From assembly GCA_017447445.1 (NCBI GenBank), contig JAFSNK010000038.1, forward strand, positions 1-64,000: 64,000 nt of DNA, in the 5' to 3' direction. Position numbers and translations under genes: made by a program. Positions 24,790-33,709 of the stretch are shown here, in pieces. The DNA is from Clostridia bacterium. GTDB taxonomy: Bacteria > Bacillota > Clostridia > Oscillospirales > CAG-382. Position 1 is the first letter of the stretch; the number at the start of each line of letters is the position of its first letter. The notes below the pieces were generated by a model. The model had not been told where the DNA came from. It was given only the letters and a program-made list of their open reading frames with translations, and searched no databases.

Positions 24790-25883
24790 GCGCGAAAAAT
24801 AACAGACCTGTATGGCAGAAAATACTGATCACCGCGGGCAAGGTGTTGGGATTCATCGCGACTTTCGCGATCCTCGTGGTGATAACTCTGCTCATCACGA
24901 TGCAGATAATAGTCCGCACGTCGAGCTACGCCCGCACCTCCTTCATCTCCACCGTGCTCGAGACCGGGCAAATGAAGTTCCTCGCGCGGCTTTCGCTTTC
25001 CGAGGATGAGATAAACGAAGTCATCCGCGGCAACCAGATGAAGAAAATGGACGTCGAGGTCGACGAAGGGCTTATACACGTTCACGGCGGCGAAGGCGGC
25101 AAGGTGGACGACGTCGGCATAGACGACGAAAAGGATATAGAGATAGTCGAGATCTCCGGGTTGACCTACAAAGCCACTTTGATGATAGTCAAAGATCCTT
25201 CGCGCGTGAGCGTGGCGACGCTTGCGGACGAAAACGGCAACTGGCCGACCTACGGCATCCCGCTGGGCGATTTCGCGCCGCGGTTCGGCGCGATCGGCTG
25301 CATAAACGGCGGGCTTTACAACCAGAACGGCAACTCCGGCGGCCACCCCTACGGCGTGGTGGTGTCCAACGGCAAGATACTTCGCAACTACCCGCAGGAA
25401 TGGGGCGCCCTGGTGCTTATCGGCATCACGGACAAAAACATCCTGCAGATAGTCGACGTTTCGAAGATGAGCCAGAAGGAATGCGAAGCGATGATAAAAG
25501 AGCGCGGCATCCGCGACGCCGTCTGCTTCCAGGACCAGATGAACGTGGAAGTGAACCACTTCGTTCAGCTTATAATCAACGGCGAACCGCGCGACCTCGA
25601 GGGCCGCGGCAGCGGTCTTAACCCGCGCACCGCCATAGGCCAGCGTGCCGACGGCGCTATGCTCCTGCTCGTTACCGACGGGCGCGGCACCAGCAGCCAC
25701 GCCGGCGCCTCCGCGGCGGACCTTATAGATATAATGCTTAAATACGGCGCGGTGAACGCCGCCAACCTCGACGGCGGCAGCTCCACCTGTATGTTCTATA
25801 ACGGCGAATATCTGCAGACGAGCACGACGTTTTATTTCAGTCAGACGACCTGGAAGCTGCCCTGCGCGTTCATAGTAAAATAA
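24786..25883 (+). CDS. Phosphodiester glycosidase family protein (NAGPA domain), membrane-anchored
   Basis: A 365-residue protein with one N-terminal membrane segment (about 15-40) and an outside NAGPA/phosphodiester glycosidase domain (about 135-365). The family motifs are AIGCINGGLYNQ, HPYGVVVSNGKIL, PRTAIGQRADGAMLLLVTDGR and AANLDGGSSTCMFYNGEYL. Members remove sugars linked through a phosphodiester bond; the mammalian one uncovers mannose-6-phosphate, and bacterial ones act on wall or teichoic-type polymers. With a GT2-GtrA enzyme and a PAP2 phosphatase following, a role in trimming a phosphodiester-linked envelope glycan is inferred. Confidence 0.88.
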   Translation: MSAKNNRPVWQKILITAGKVLGFIATFAILVVITLLITMQIIVRTSSYARTSFISTVLETGQMKFLARLSLSEDEINEVIRGNQMKKMDVEVDEGLIHVHGGEGGKVDDVGIDDEKDIEIVEISGLTYKATLMIVKDPSRVSVATLADENGNWPTYGIPLGDFAPRFGAIGCINGGLYNQNGNSGGHPYGVVVSNGKILRNYPQEWGALVLIGITDKNILQIVDVSKMSQKECEAMIKERGIRDAVCFQDQMNVEVNHFVQLIINGEPRDLEGRGSGLNPRTAIGQRADGAMLLLVTDGRGTSSHAGASAADLIDIMLKYGAVNAANLDGGSSTCMFYNGEYLQTSTTFYFSQTTWKLPCAFIVK

Positions 25884-25904
25884 AACCGGATAATAAGGCG
25901 AGCT

Positions 25905-26984
25905 ATGCAAGAATACAGCGGAATAACCGTAATAATACCCTCCTATGAACCCGACGAAAACCTTTTGACCACGGTCAAGGGCGTTATCGACGCGGGTTTT
26001 TCGGACGTTGTGGTGGTGAACGACGGCAGCGGCCCGGACCACGCGGAGGTATTCGGCTCCGTCGCCGCGCTGCCGGAAGTAACGCTGCTCCGGCACGAGG
26101 TCAACCGCGGCAAGGGCGCCGCGCTTAAAACGGCGTTCCGGTATATCGCCGAAAACCGCCCGGATTCAGTCGGAGCCGTCACCGCCGACAGCGACGGGCA
26201 GCACCTCGCAAAGGATATCCGCGCCTGCGTGGACGAAATGATCAAAACCGGCGAATGCGTGCTCGGCGCGCGCGATTTCACGCAGCCCGGCATCCCGGAG
26301 CGCAGCTTAAAGGGCAACCGCATAACCCAAAAGGTGTTCAAGCGCTTTTTCGGAGTGGAGGTCACCGATACGCAGACGGGGCTGCGGGCGTTCCCGGCGA
26401 AGTATTACGAAAATCTTATTGCGACCGCGGGCGAAAGGTACGAGTACGAAAACAATATGCTGCTCACCTTCCGCGATAAAAAAATGCCGTTTACGGAAGT
26501 GAAGATCGAAACGGTCTATATCGACAAGAACGCCGCTTCGCATTTCCGCCCGGTGCGCGATTCGGCGCGTATCTACTACCGCCTTTTCGAACGCGTTATA
26601 AAATACGCCGCCAGCTCGGTGTTCTGCACTCTGGTGGAAAACGTTATGCAGACCGTGCTGCACGGGGTTCTGAAAAGCGCGATCTCGTCGCTCGCCGTGC
26701 TGGAGCTCGCCGCCTTCCTGCCCTCGCGCATAGTCTCGGCGCTGCTCAATTATTTCATAAACAGGAATTTCGTTTTCGAAGAAAAGCAAAGCACCGGCTC
26801 GTTCGGCAGATACGCGGCGCTGTGGGCTTCGCAGGCGGCGGTCACCTGGCTTTGCACGACGGGCATCCAGGCGCTCGTCGGCGGCACGGAAGGGTTCGTT
26901 TACTTCCTGCTCATCACAGTGGTGAAGACGGCGATATTCTTCGTAAGCTATAAAATCCAAAAGAAGTGGGTGTTCAAGACGTAA
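25905..26984 (+). CDS. Glycosyltransferase family 2 fused to a GtrA-like flippase domain
   Basis: A 359-residue fusion. Residues 1-215 are a GT2 domain of the dolichyl/polyprenyl-phosphate sugar synthase type: VIIPSYEPDE at the start, VVVNDGSG for nucleotide binding, the acidic TADSDGQH metal site, and GARDFTQPGIPERSLKGNRIT. Residues about 225-359 are a GtrA domain with four membrane segments (RIVSALLNYFINRNFVFEE). The enzyme would load a sugar onto undecaprenyl phosphate inside, and the GtrA half would help it cross the membrane. Its stop overlaps the PAP2 start (TAATG). Confidence 0.92.
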   Translation: MQEYSGITVIIPSYEPDENLLTTVKGVIDAGFSDVVVVNDGSGPDHAEVFGSVAALPEVTLLRHEVNRGKGAALKTAFRYIAENRPDSVGAVTADSDGQHLAKDIRACVDEMIKTGECVLGARDFTQPGIPERSLKGNRITQKVFKRFFGVEVTDTQTGLRAFPAKYYENLIATAGERYEYENNMLLTFRDKKMPFTEVKIETVYIDKNAASHFRPVRDSARIYYRLFERVIKYAASSVFCTLVENVMQTVLHGVLKSAISSLAVLELAAFLPSRIVSALLNYFINRNFVFEEKQSTGSFGRYAALWASQAAVTWLCTTGIQALVGGTEGFVYFLLITVVKTAIFFVSYKIQKKWVFKT

Positions 26985-27631
26985 TGGAAGGATTGATAAA
27001 CGGCATAATAAATATCGACGTTGCGATACTGCAGTTTTTCGTCGATAACGTACATAATCCCGTGTTGGACGTTATAATGAAGATACTTACGATGTTCGGC
27101 GAAGGCGGCATATTCTGGATCGCCGTCTGCGTGGTCTGCATGGCGTTCCCCAAAACGCGCAAGATAGGGTTCACCATGGCGATAGCGATGCTGCTCGGGT
27201 TCGCGATCGGCAACGGGATCATAAAAAACGTCGTCGCGCGGCACAGGCCCTATGAGCTGGCGCAGTTCAGTGCGTTCCCAATAGTTAAAAAATTAAGCGA
27301 CTGGTCGTTCCCGTCGGGGCATACGCTCGCCTCGTTCGAAGCGGCGGTCTCGATCTTCTGCTGGCGCAAAAAATGGGGCGCTGCGGCGCTGGCGCTCGCT
27401 TTGTGCGTGGCGGTCTCGCGCATATATCTTATCGTGCATTATCCCAGCGACGTCATAGCGGGAGCCCTGCTCGGCACCGCGTTCGCGCTGGTCGCGTTCT
27501 TCATAATAAAAACGCTCTATACGAAATACGATCTCGATTCCCGGCTGCTTTTCCGTTTCGAAAAGGAACGCGCGAAGAAAAGCTCCGCTTCCGCCGCGAA
27601 AACGGAGGAGGCCGGAAATTCGGGGGAATGA
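26984..27631 (+). CDS. PAP2-family membrane phosphatase
   Basis: A 215-residue polytopic phosphatase. The three catalytic motifs are intact: KNVVARHRP (KX6RP), SFPSGHT (PSGH) and SRIYLIVHYPSD (SRX5HX3D). It has five or six membrane segments and a charged C-terminal tail rich in Lys, Ala and Glu. Such proteins dephosphorylate phosphatidic acid or undecaprenyl pyrophosphate outside the membrane. After a polyprenyl-phosphate glycosyltransferase, lipid-carrier recycling is the likely job. The start at 26984 overlaps the previous stop; an ATG-like start 18 bases upstream lies inside that gene. Confidence 0.9.
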   Translation: MEGLINGIINIDVAILQFFVDNVHNPVLDVIMKILTMFGEGGIFWIAVCVVCMAFPKTRKIGFTMAIAMLLGFAIGNGIIKNVVARHRPYELAQFSAFPIVKKLSDWSFPSGHTLASFEAAVSIFCWRKKWGAAALALALCVAVSRIYLIVHYPSDVIAGALLGTAFALVAFFIIKTLYTKYDLDSRLLFRFEKERAKKSSASAAKTEEAGNSGE

Positions 27632-27632
27632 T

Positions 27633-28175
27633 ATGAAGATCTTTGAAACCGGCATAAGGTTTTTCTCGGTGAAGGAAGTCGTCCGCGGGGAAAAGGGGTT
27701 TACCGAATTCCTGCGCGGCGGCGCTCTGCCCGTCGACGGGTTCACCGTCGATTACGACAACGGGACCGTCAACAGCGTGTGGGACTTCCGCCCGGACGCG
27801 CCCGCGGGCGAGCAGATACACGCGCTTGCCGCCCGAGCGAACGAAAACGCGGCGCTGGCTTCGGAACGGTATGTTTTCGCCCCGGGCGACGACGAAAGCG
27901 GCATAACCGTTTCGTTCGTGAGCGACGGAGGCGAAGCCGCAAACTTCCGCGGCGAAGCGGCGAACGAGTTCGCAAAAAATATGCGCGCGCTGTTCGACCG
28001 GCTCGGCAAGCCCGCAGACTTTCATCAGAAGATATATCCGTGCGAACAGGCGGGCGCCTTTGCCCCCGCTTCAGTGATCACGGCGGGCTGGTGGTGCCCG
28101 GAATGCGGCGCCTTGGGAAACACGGGTAAATTCTGCCCGAACTGCGGCGCGAAAAAACCGCAGGATAAAGAATAA
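27633..28175 (+). CDS. Hypothetical protein with C-terminal zinc ribbon
   Basis: A 180-residue cytoplasmic protein. The last 35 residues hold CPECGALGNTGKFCPNCGAKKP, a four-cysteine zinc ribbon; the preceding part is a mixed alpha/beta domain without recognised motifs. No membrane segment. It starts one base after the PAP2 stop, so it belongs to the envelope operon at least by transcription. Zinc ribbons of this kind often mediate protein or nucleic-acid contacts; the role is open. Confidence 0.8.
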   Translation: MKIFETGIRFFSVKEVVRGEKGFTEFLRGGALPVDGFTVDYDNGTVNSVWDFRPDAPAGEQIHALAARANENAALASERYVFAPGDDESGITVSFVSDGGEAANFRGEAANEFAKNMRALFDRLGKPADFHQKIYPCEQAGAFAPASVITAGWWCPECGALGNTGKFCPNCGAKKPQDKE

Positions 28176-28247
28176 AACGCCTAAAGGAGCGAATACCGTT
28201 TGGGATATTCCCGCGCCGCGCTCTTTTTTGTTTTGAAAGGAAGAATT

Positions 28248-28643
28248 ATGTTCTACGGATGCGAGACCGCGCCCGAAGAGGTCAAAAAGCTGTATAACGA
28301 CCTTAAAAAATGCTGGTGCGCGGAGACCTGCGCGCCGCGGATGCGCGGCGGGTGGAGCAAAGAAAACCCCGCTTTGGGCCAATGCTCGGTCACCGCGTTC
28401 CTCGCGCAGGATATTTTCGGCGGCGAGGTGTGGGGAGTCCCGCTCGGCGACGGGAACTGCCATTGCTTCAACGTCGTTTCCGGCGCGGAATTCGACCTTA
28501 CGAGCGAGCAGTTCCCGGCGGGGAGCGTGGATTATTCGGACCGCACGCTCCAATCGCGCGGGGAGCATTTCGCCAAGGCGGAAAAATACGAAAGATATCT
28601 GCTGCTGCGAGCCCGCCTGGCGGAATCGCGCGCGAATAATTAA
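28248..28643 (+). CDS. YunG-like small protein
   Basis: A 131-residue protein resembling the YunG family, known from uncharacterised Firmicutes proteins: WSKENPALGQCSVTAFLAQDIFGG, then GNCHCFNVV and FDLTSEQF. The invariant-looking Cys (GQCS), His and Asp could form a papain-like triad, but this is inference from order only. The start at 28248 follows GAAAGGAAG; an upstream in-frame ATG at 28200 lies in unconserved sequence. It is probably the last gene of the operon or a separate unit. Confidence 0.7.
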   Translation: MFYGCETAPEEVKKLYNDLKKCWCAETCAPRMRGGWSKENPALGQCSVTAFLAQDIFGGEVWGVPLGDGNCHCFNVVSGAEFDLTSEQFPAGSVDYSDRTLQSRGEHFAKAEKYERYLLLRARLAESRANN

Positions 28644-28669
28644 CATATAATTAATAAACGGAATATATT
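28640..28669 (+). promoter_or_regulatory. AT-rich promoter region of the fakA-plsX-fakB operon
   Basis: The 77 bp between 28643 and 28721 are far more AT-rich than the surroundings. TTAACA (28640-28645) and TATATT (28664-28669) with an 18-bp spacer are the best boxes; several alternative TATTAT boxes overlap. Confidence 0.5.
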
Positions 28670-28720
28670 ATTATTTCGTATTATTCTACATTATTATCAT
28701 TAATCGGAGAAATTGCTTCT

Positions 28721-30373
28721 ATGAGCACGTTGGCTGTTGACGGAAGAACATACGCGCGGATGCTGCTTAACGGCGCCGCGTTACTCGAAGAACACGCCGA
28801 AGAGATCAACGCGATGAACGTTTTCCCGGTATCGGACGGCGACACCGGAACGAACATGGCGCGCACCATGGAAGGCGGGCTTGCGGAGGCGGGGCGCGAA
28901 GGCGTTCCGGAAAGCATATCCGAAGCGTCCGCCCGCTTCACCCGCGGGGCGCTGCTTTCAGCGCGGGGAAACTCCGGCGTTATTCTTTCGCAGATTTTCG
29001 CGGGGATAAACGAAAAGCTCGCGAATTGCGAAAAGGCGACCGCGGCGGAGCTTGCCGAGGCGTACAGGAACGGCGTTTCGAAGGCGTACGCCGCGGTGCA
29101 GAATCCCACGGAGGGGACTATACTCACCGTCTTCCGCGAAAGCACCGAAACAGCCGCTTCCAAAGCGGCGAACGGCGCCACGGTGGAAGAGTTTCTGGAA
29201 TCGCATATCGCCGAAGCTCGCGCTTCGCTCGCGCGGACGAAGGACCTGCTGCCCGTGCTTGCGGAAGCCGGCGTGGTCGATTCCGGCGCGGCGGGGTATC
29301 TTTACATAGCGGAGGGTATGTTCGAAGCGCTCTGCGGCAAGGAAACGGATTTCGTGCTTCCCGGCTCGCAGGAAAAACGGCAGGCGGCTGTGGATATCGA
29401 CCTTTTCACGCGGGACAGCGTGCTGGAGTTCGGCTACTGCACCGAGTTTATGCTGCGGCTCACCACCGCGAAGACCGACCCGGATTCTTTCGAGGTCGGC
29501 ACGGTCACCGAACAGCTCACCGCGCTCGGCGGCGAAAGCATAGTCGCCTATAAAACGGGCGATATAATAAAGATCCACGTGCATACTTTTACCCCCGGGA
29601 AGATCTTGGAATGCGCGCAGAAATACGGCGAATTCCTCACCGTAAAGATCGAGAATATGTCGTTGGGGCATTCCGAGCGCATAAAGCCCGCGAAGAAACC
29701 GGACAACGGCAAAAAATACGCCGTCGTCGCAGTCGCTTCCGGCGAAGGAATGGCGGCGCTGTTCCGCGAGATGGGCGCCGACGCCATCGTTTCCGGCGGG
29801 CAGACCTCCAACCCCTCCACGCAGGATTTCGTGCGCGCCTTCGGGCAGTGCGCGGCGGAGGATATTATCGTGCTGCCCAACCACAAGAACATAATACTCG
29901 CCGCGGAACAGGCGGCGAAGATCTACGAAGGGGCGCGCGTACACGTGGTCGAAAGCCGCAGCTTTATGCAGGGCTTCGGCGCGCTTTCCGTTTTAACGCC
30001 CGGAATAACCGATATCGAAGCGCTTATAACAAGCGCGCGCAACGCCGCCGCGAGCGTGGAGGGATATCAGGTGACAAGGGCGGTGCGCGACGCGGAGATA
30101 AACGGCGCGAAGGTCAAAAACGGCGAATACATAGCGATAGGCGACGGCGGCATCGCCGCTTCCGCGCAGACCGCGAACGAAGCGGTGCTTGCGATGCTGG
30201 AAAACGCCGATACCGATATGTGCGAGATAATCACGCTGTTCGCGGGGGCGGATACGAGCGCGGAACAGCGCGCGGAGCTTACCGCAAGGATCAACGAGCT
30301 TTATCCCGATTTGGAAACGGTCGTTTACGAAAGCGGCCAGGAAATATACGATTATTACGTAGCATTGGAGTAA
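28721..30373 (+). CDS. fakA: Fatty acid kinase catalytic subunit FakA (DAK2/DhaL domain)
   Basis: A 550-residue protein, the usual size of YloV/FakA. The N-terminal DhaL ATP-binding domain (1-200) shows MNVFPVSDGDTGTNMARTM and ARGNSGVILSQIFAG; the middle has the HVHTFTPGKILECAQKYG segment, and the C-terminal region is EDD-like (MGADAIVSGGQTSNPSTQDF, VVLPNHKNIILAAEQAA). FakA phosphorylates fatty acids held by FakB, giving acyl phosphates for phospholipid synthesis. It heads an operon with plsX (3 bp after the stop), a FakB-type protein, a GNAT protein and ACP, so the whole path from free fatty acid to acyl-phosphate or acyl-ACP is encoded together. Confidence 0.93.
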   Translation: MSTLAVDGRTYARMLLNGAALLEEHAEEINAMNVFPVSDGDTGTNMARTMEGGLAEAGREGVPESISEASARFTRGALLSARGNSGVILSQIFAGINEKLANCEKATAAELAEAYRNGVSKAYAAVQNPTEGTILTVFRESTETAASKAANGATVEEFLESHIAEARASLARTKDLLPVLAEAGVVDSGAAGYLYIAEGMFEALCGKETDFVLPGSQEKRQAAVDIDLFTRDSVLEFGYCTEFMLRLTTAKTDPDSFEVGTVTEQLTALGGESIVAYKTGDIIKIHVHTFTPGKILECAQKYGEFLTVKIENMSLGHSERIKPAKKPDNGKKYAVVAVASGEGMAALFREMGADAIVSGGQTSNPSTQDFVRAFGQCAAEDIIVLPNHKNIILAAEQAAKIYEGARVHVVESRSFMQGFGALSVLTPGITDIEALITSARNAAASVEGYQVTRAVRDAEINGAKVKNGEYIAIGDGGIAASAQTANEAVLAMLENADTDMCEIITLFAGADTSAEQRAELTARINELYPDLETVVYESGQEIYDYYVALE

Positions 30374-30376
30374 GAT

Positions 30377-31363
30377 ATGTCGGAAGTAAAGATAATTCTG
30401 GATACCCGCGGCGGCGACAAAGGCGCGGAAGAGCTTGTAAAAGGCGCGGCGCTCGCTCTGGAACGCTTCCCGGAGCTTAAGCTCGCGCTGGCGGGGGACC
30501 GCGGCGTTATCGGATCTGCGGCAAAAGAAAACGGTATGCCGGAAGACCGGTTCGAAATAATCGAAGCGGCGACTGAGATCACGAATTACGACGATCCCGC
30601 GCAGGCGCTTTTCAAAAAGACCGATTCTTCGATGCTGGTCTCGATGGAAACGCTTGCTAAGCGCGGCGATATATTCGGGATGATCACCTGCGGCAACACC
30701 GCGGTGCTGCTTTCCGGCGTGATAAGATACCTGCCCGGCGAAACGCGCGTGCGGCCCGCGCTGGCGGCGGTGCTCCCCGCGCAGAACGGAAAGTTCACCT
30801 GCCTGGTGGATACCGGCGCGACTGTGGACTGCAACCCGCAGATGCTGCACCACTTCGCGCGGCTCGGCACACAGCTCATGCGCGATATGTACGGCATCGC
30901 ATCGCCGCGCGTCGGCCTGCTTTCAAACGGCGCGGAGCCCACAAAGGGCAACAAGCTCGTTAAGGAAACGCATCCGCTGCTCGCCGCGGACGAAACGCTT
31001 GGTTTTATCGGCAACGTCGAAGGAAACAACGCGCTTTCCGGCGTGTGCGACGTGCTTGTGTGCGACGGATTCGCGGGCAACCAGGTTTTGAAAGTCACCG
31101 AAGGCACCGCGATGCGCATAATGACCGACATAATGGTCTACGCCCGCCGCGCCAAAAGCCGCGATATCGCCGCGCTGGGCGAGCATCTTATGGGAATATA
31201 CGACATCGGCTCTTTGGGCGGCGGCATAGTACTCGGCTCGCCGAAGCCGGTTATAAAGGCGCGCGGCAGCGCCGATGCGAAAGCGGTTGTGAGCGTGTGC
31301 GGAATGCTTCTGAATATGGCGGCTCACAAAGCGGTGTTCGACGCCGAAAAAAACAAGATATAA
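30377..31363 (+). CDS. plsX: Phosphate acyltransferase PlsX
   Basis: A 328-residue soluble enzyme that interconverts acyl-ACP and acyl phosphate, the acyl donor for PlsY. Recognisable stretches are ILDTRGGDKGAEELVKGA near the start (family members have a similar D-x-x-GGD), SSMLVSMETLAKRGD, CGNTAVLL, LVDTGATVDCNPQ, RVGLLSNGAEPTKGN, GNVEGN and VCDGFAGNQVLK. It lies between fakA and fakB, an arrangement that fits channelling of exogenous acyl chains. Confidence 0.93.
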   Translation: MSEVKIILDTRGGDKGAEELVKGAALALERFPELKLALAGDRGVIGSAAKENGMPEDRFEIIEAATEITNYDDPAQALFKKTDSSMLVSMETLAKRGDIFGMITCGNTAVLLSGVIRYLPGETRVRPALAAVLPAQNGKFTCLVDTGATVDCNPQMLHHFARLGTQLMRDMYGIASPRVGLLSNGAEPTKGNKLVKETHPLLAADETLGFIGNVEGNNALSGVCDVLVCDGFAGNQVLKVTEGTAMRIMTDIMVYARRAKSRDIAALGEHLMGIYDIGSLGGGIVLGSPKPVIKARGSADAKAVVSVCGMLLNMAAHKAVFDAEKNKI

Positions 31364-31389
31364 TTTTTGAATAAAAGGGGAATATGAAA

Positions 31390-32292
31390 ATGTCAAAGAT
31401 CAGGATCGCCTGCACCTCCACCGGATGTATCGAATACGCGCCGGAGCGTTACCACGGGCTGGGTATAGATATAATCCGCATACACGTGCTTTTCGAGGGA
31501 AAGGAATACAAAGAGGGGCTCGACCTCGACCCCGTCGCGTTTTACAAACGCCTTGAAACGATCGAGGACCCGAAAAACCACCTGCCCTCCACCGCGCTTC
31601 CCGACGTGGCGGATATAAAAGCCGTTTTCGAGAACGCGATAAACGAAGGGTACGACGAGATCATAGTTTTCACGCTGTCGCAGGCGCTCGGCGGGACGTA
31701 TAACCTCATCTGCCTCACCGCGAAGGAATACGAGGACAGGATAAAGATCCGCTGCGTCGATACCAAGACGACCTGCTTCGGCGAGGGATTTTTGGCGATA
31801 AAGGCGCGCGAGTTCGCCGACGCCGGAATGAGCGGCGATCAGATAATAAAAGAGATCGAATGGATGAAAAAGCGCCAGATATTCATCGGCGTGGACGGCA
31901 AGCTGGATTACCTTATCTATAACGGCCGCCTGAAGGGCGGAAAGGCGTTTATGGGACAGATGCTGAACATCTGCCCGGTGGTGCATTTTTCCAAGGAGGG
32001 CGAGATAGTCGCGCTGGAAAGCGTGCGCACGCAGAAGAAGGCGCTTGCCCGCACCTGCGAGCTGCTTAAAGAAGCGCTTGCCGGCAGGGACCCGAAGGAT
32101 TACCTGCTCTGGCACGTTTTCACCGGCCCCTCGCTGCTCGAAACGCTTAAGGAGATCGAGCCGAAATACGGCATACAGACCAACCACGAAGCCGTTATAA
32201 TGTCCCCGGTCAGCGGATGCCACAACGGTCCGTGGCTCGCCGGCTACGGCGTTGCCTTCCTTCGCAGGGAAGACGAACCGTTGGAGGATTAA
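31390..32292 (+). CDS. fakB: DegV/FakB-type fatty-acid-binding protein
   Basis: A 300-residue DegV-family protein. The fatty-acid-binding N-domain shows IACTSTGCI, STALPDVADI and FTLSQALGGTYN, which contribute to carboxylate binding in FakB; the C-domain has LDYLIYNGRLKGGKAFMGQMLNICPV, the DegV signature. It presents bound fatty acid to FakA. The start at 31390 is chosen because the GGGGA site is eight bases ahead; the ATG at 31384 is only two bases from it. It shares an operon with its kinase. Confidence 0.9.
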   Translation: MSKIRIACTSTGCIEYAPERYHGLGIDIIRIHVLFEGKEYKEGLDLDPVAFYKRLETIEDPKNHLPSTALPDVADIKAVFENAINEGYDEIIVFTLSQALGGTYNLICLTAKEYEDRIKIRCVDTKTTCFGEGFLAIKAREFADAGMSGDQIIKEIEWMKKRQIFIGVDGKLDYLIYNGRLKGGKAFMGQMLNICPVVHFSKEGEIVALESVRTQKKALARTCELLKEALAGRDPKDYLLWHVFTGPSLLETLKEIEPKYGIQTNHEAVIMSPVSGCHNGPWLAGYGVAFLRREDEPLED

Positions 32293-32294
32293 GG

Positions 32295-33431
32295 ATGATA
32301 AGCGTCAGGGAGGTTTCAAGCGCAAAGGATATAAAAGAATTCATCGAATTCCCGCTTCGTTTGTATAAAGACTGCGTCTGGTACATCCCGGCGCTCTACG
32401 GTGACGAAAAGAAACTTCTAAGGTCCGGCGGCAATTCCGAAAGCGCGGGATCGGCGTTCTTTATCGCCGAAAAGGACGGCAAGACCGCCGGCAGGATCCA
32501 CGCGATAATACAGCATCAGCACAACTTGAAGCACGATTGCCTGCAGATGCGCTTTTCCCGCTTCGACAGCATAGACGACGAAGAGGTCGCGAAAAAGCTG
32601 TTCGAAGCCGCGGAACGGTGGGGCGCTTCCAAGGGAATGCTGGAGATCTGCGGCCCGCTCGGCTTTTCCGACCTCGACAGGGAAGGGATGCTGGTGGAAG
32701 GGTTCGAGGAGGACACCACCTTCGAGGAGCAGTACAATTACGAATACTACGTTTCGTTAATGGAAAAATGCGGCTTCCGCAAGGACGTGGACTGGCTTGA
32801 GTTCGAGCTTAAATACCCCAAGGAGCGCAACCCCATGCTTAAACGCGTGGCGGAGCGCGCGCTGGAGCTGAACAAGCTGCACATCGCCGACAACAATATG
32901 TCCAAACGGCAGTATATCGCAAAATACCGCGACGGATTCTTCGACTGCATCGAGGAATGCTACGGCAAGCTCTACGGCACCGTTCCCCTCACGCGCGAGA
33001 TGCAGGACGAGCTGATCTCTTCCTTTATGCTTATCGTGAACAAAAAATATCTCGTCTTCGTCTGCGACGAAAACGAGCGCGTCATAGCTTTGGGGCTGTG
33101 CTTCCCCGGCATCGGCCAGGCGGTGCGCAAAAGCGGCGGGCGTTTGACACCCGCGGCGCTTGTAAAGCTGCTTAAAACCGTTAAATCGCCGGAGGTGATC
33201 GACCTCGGTCTGGTCGCCGTGCGCCCGGAATATCAGAACGCGGGCATAAACGCCGTTATTCTGGATAAACTGCTGGATATGCTTTCGGAGGGGACCGTGC
33301 GCAAATGCGAAACGAACCTTAACCTGGAAGGCAACACCGCCGTTATGTCGCAGTGGAAGTTTTTCGATTCGCGCCAACACAAGCGCCGCCGCTGCTATAT
33401 AAAAACGATTGGAGAGAACAAAAATGCTTGA
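32295..33431 (+). CDS. GNAT-family N-acyltransferase-like protein
   Basis: A 378-residue protein of the large GNAT/YghO-like type. It opens with FIEFPLRLYKDCVWYIPAL, carries GRIHAIIQHQHN and ICGPLGFSDLDREGMLVEGF in the middle, and ends with a C-terminal acyl-CoA-fold half (LVAVRPEYQNAGINAVILDKLLDML). Homologs are uncharacterised. It sits between fakB and the acyl carrier protein gene, with starts two bases after the previous stop and an 8-bp overlap with acp. A transferase using acyl-ACP or acyl phosphate as donor is a reasonable hypothesis from context only. Confidence 0.82.
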   Translation: MISVREVSSAKDIKEFIEFPLRLYKDCVWYIPALYGDEKKLLRSGGNSESAGSAFFIAEKDGKTAGRIHAIIQHQHNLKHDCLQMRFSRFDSIDDEEVAKKLFEAAERWGASKGMLEICGPLGFSDLDREGMLVEGFEEDTTFEEQYNYEYYVSLMEKCGFRKDVDWLEFELKYPKERNPMLKRVAERALELNKLHIADNNMSKRQYIAKYRDGFFDCIEECYGKLYGTVPLTREMQDELISSFMLIVNKKYLVFVCDENERVIALGLCFPGIGQAVRKSGGRLTPAALVKLLKTVKSPEVIDLGLVAVRPEYQNAGINAVILDKLLDMLSEGTVRKCETNLNLEGNTAVMSQWKFFDSRQHKRRRCYIKTIGENKNA

Positions 33432-33648
33432 CAAATTAAAAGAAATACTCGCCAAGGTGCTTCCGGATACGGATATGTCCGGCGTGACGGAGAAAACGAA
33501 GCTCGCGGACGACCTCGGGTTCGATTCGCTCGCGATGATGATGATGGCGATGGAGATCGAGGATTCTTTCGGCTTCCGTTTCACCGAGTTCGTCAAGTTC
33601 GATACCGTCGGCGACGTGTGCAGGTACGTAGAGAGCAAAACGAAATAA
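33424..33648 (+). CDS. acpP: Acyl carrier protein
   Basis: A 74-residue ACP with the phosphopantetheine serine in LGFDSLAMMM (Ser35). Helix I, the DSL helix II start and the acidic surface are as expected. The MMMM run after the DSL motif is unusual but hydrophobic as required. It is the last gene of the fakA operon, overlaps the GNAT gene and is followed by a terminator. Whether it serves general fatty acid synthesis or only this lipid module is unclear, since no fab genes are here. Confidence 0.93.
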   Translation: MLDKLKEILAKVLPDTDMSGVTEKTKLADDLGFDSLAMMMMAMEIEDSFGFRFTEFVKFDTVGDVCRYVESKTK

Positions 33649-33664
33649 GGCGCCATAAAAACGA

Positions 33665-33700
33665 ATCAAAAAGAACGGCTGTAAAACCGTTCTTTTTCGT
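33665..33700. terminator. Bidirectional terminator after acpP
   Basis: An 8-bp stem (33671-33678 with 33687-33694) is followed by TTTCGTTTTT on the plus strand and has a T-rich flank on the minus strand, closing acpP and the convergent serine hydrolase gene. Confidence 0.85.
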
Positions 33701-33709
33701 TTTTCGCGT

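Noticed and set aside
28721..33648. Polyketide or fatty-acid synthase cluster because of the ACP
   Set aside because: No ketosynthase, malonyltransferase or reductase is present; the neighbours are Fak/PlsX lipid-salvage proteins.
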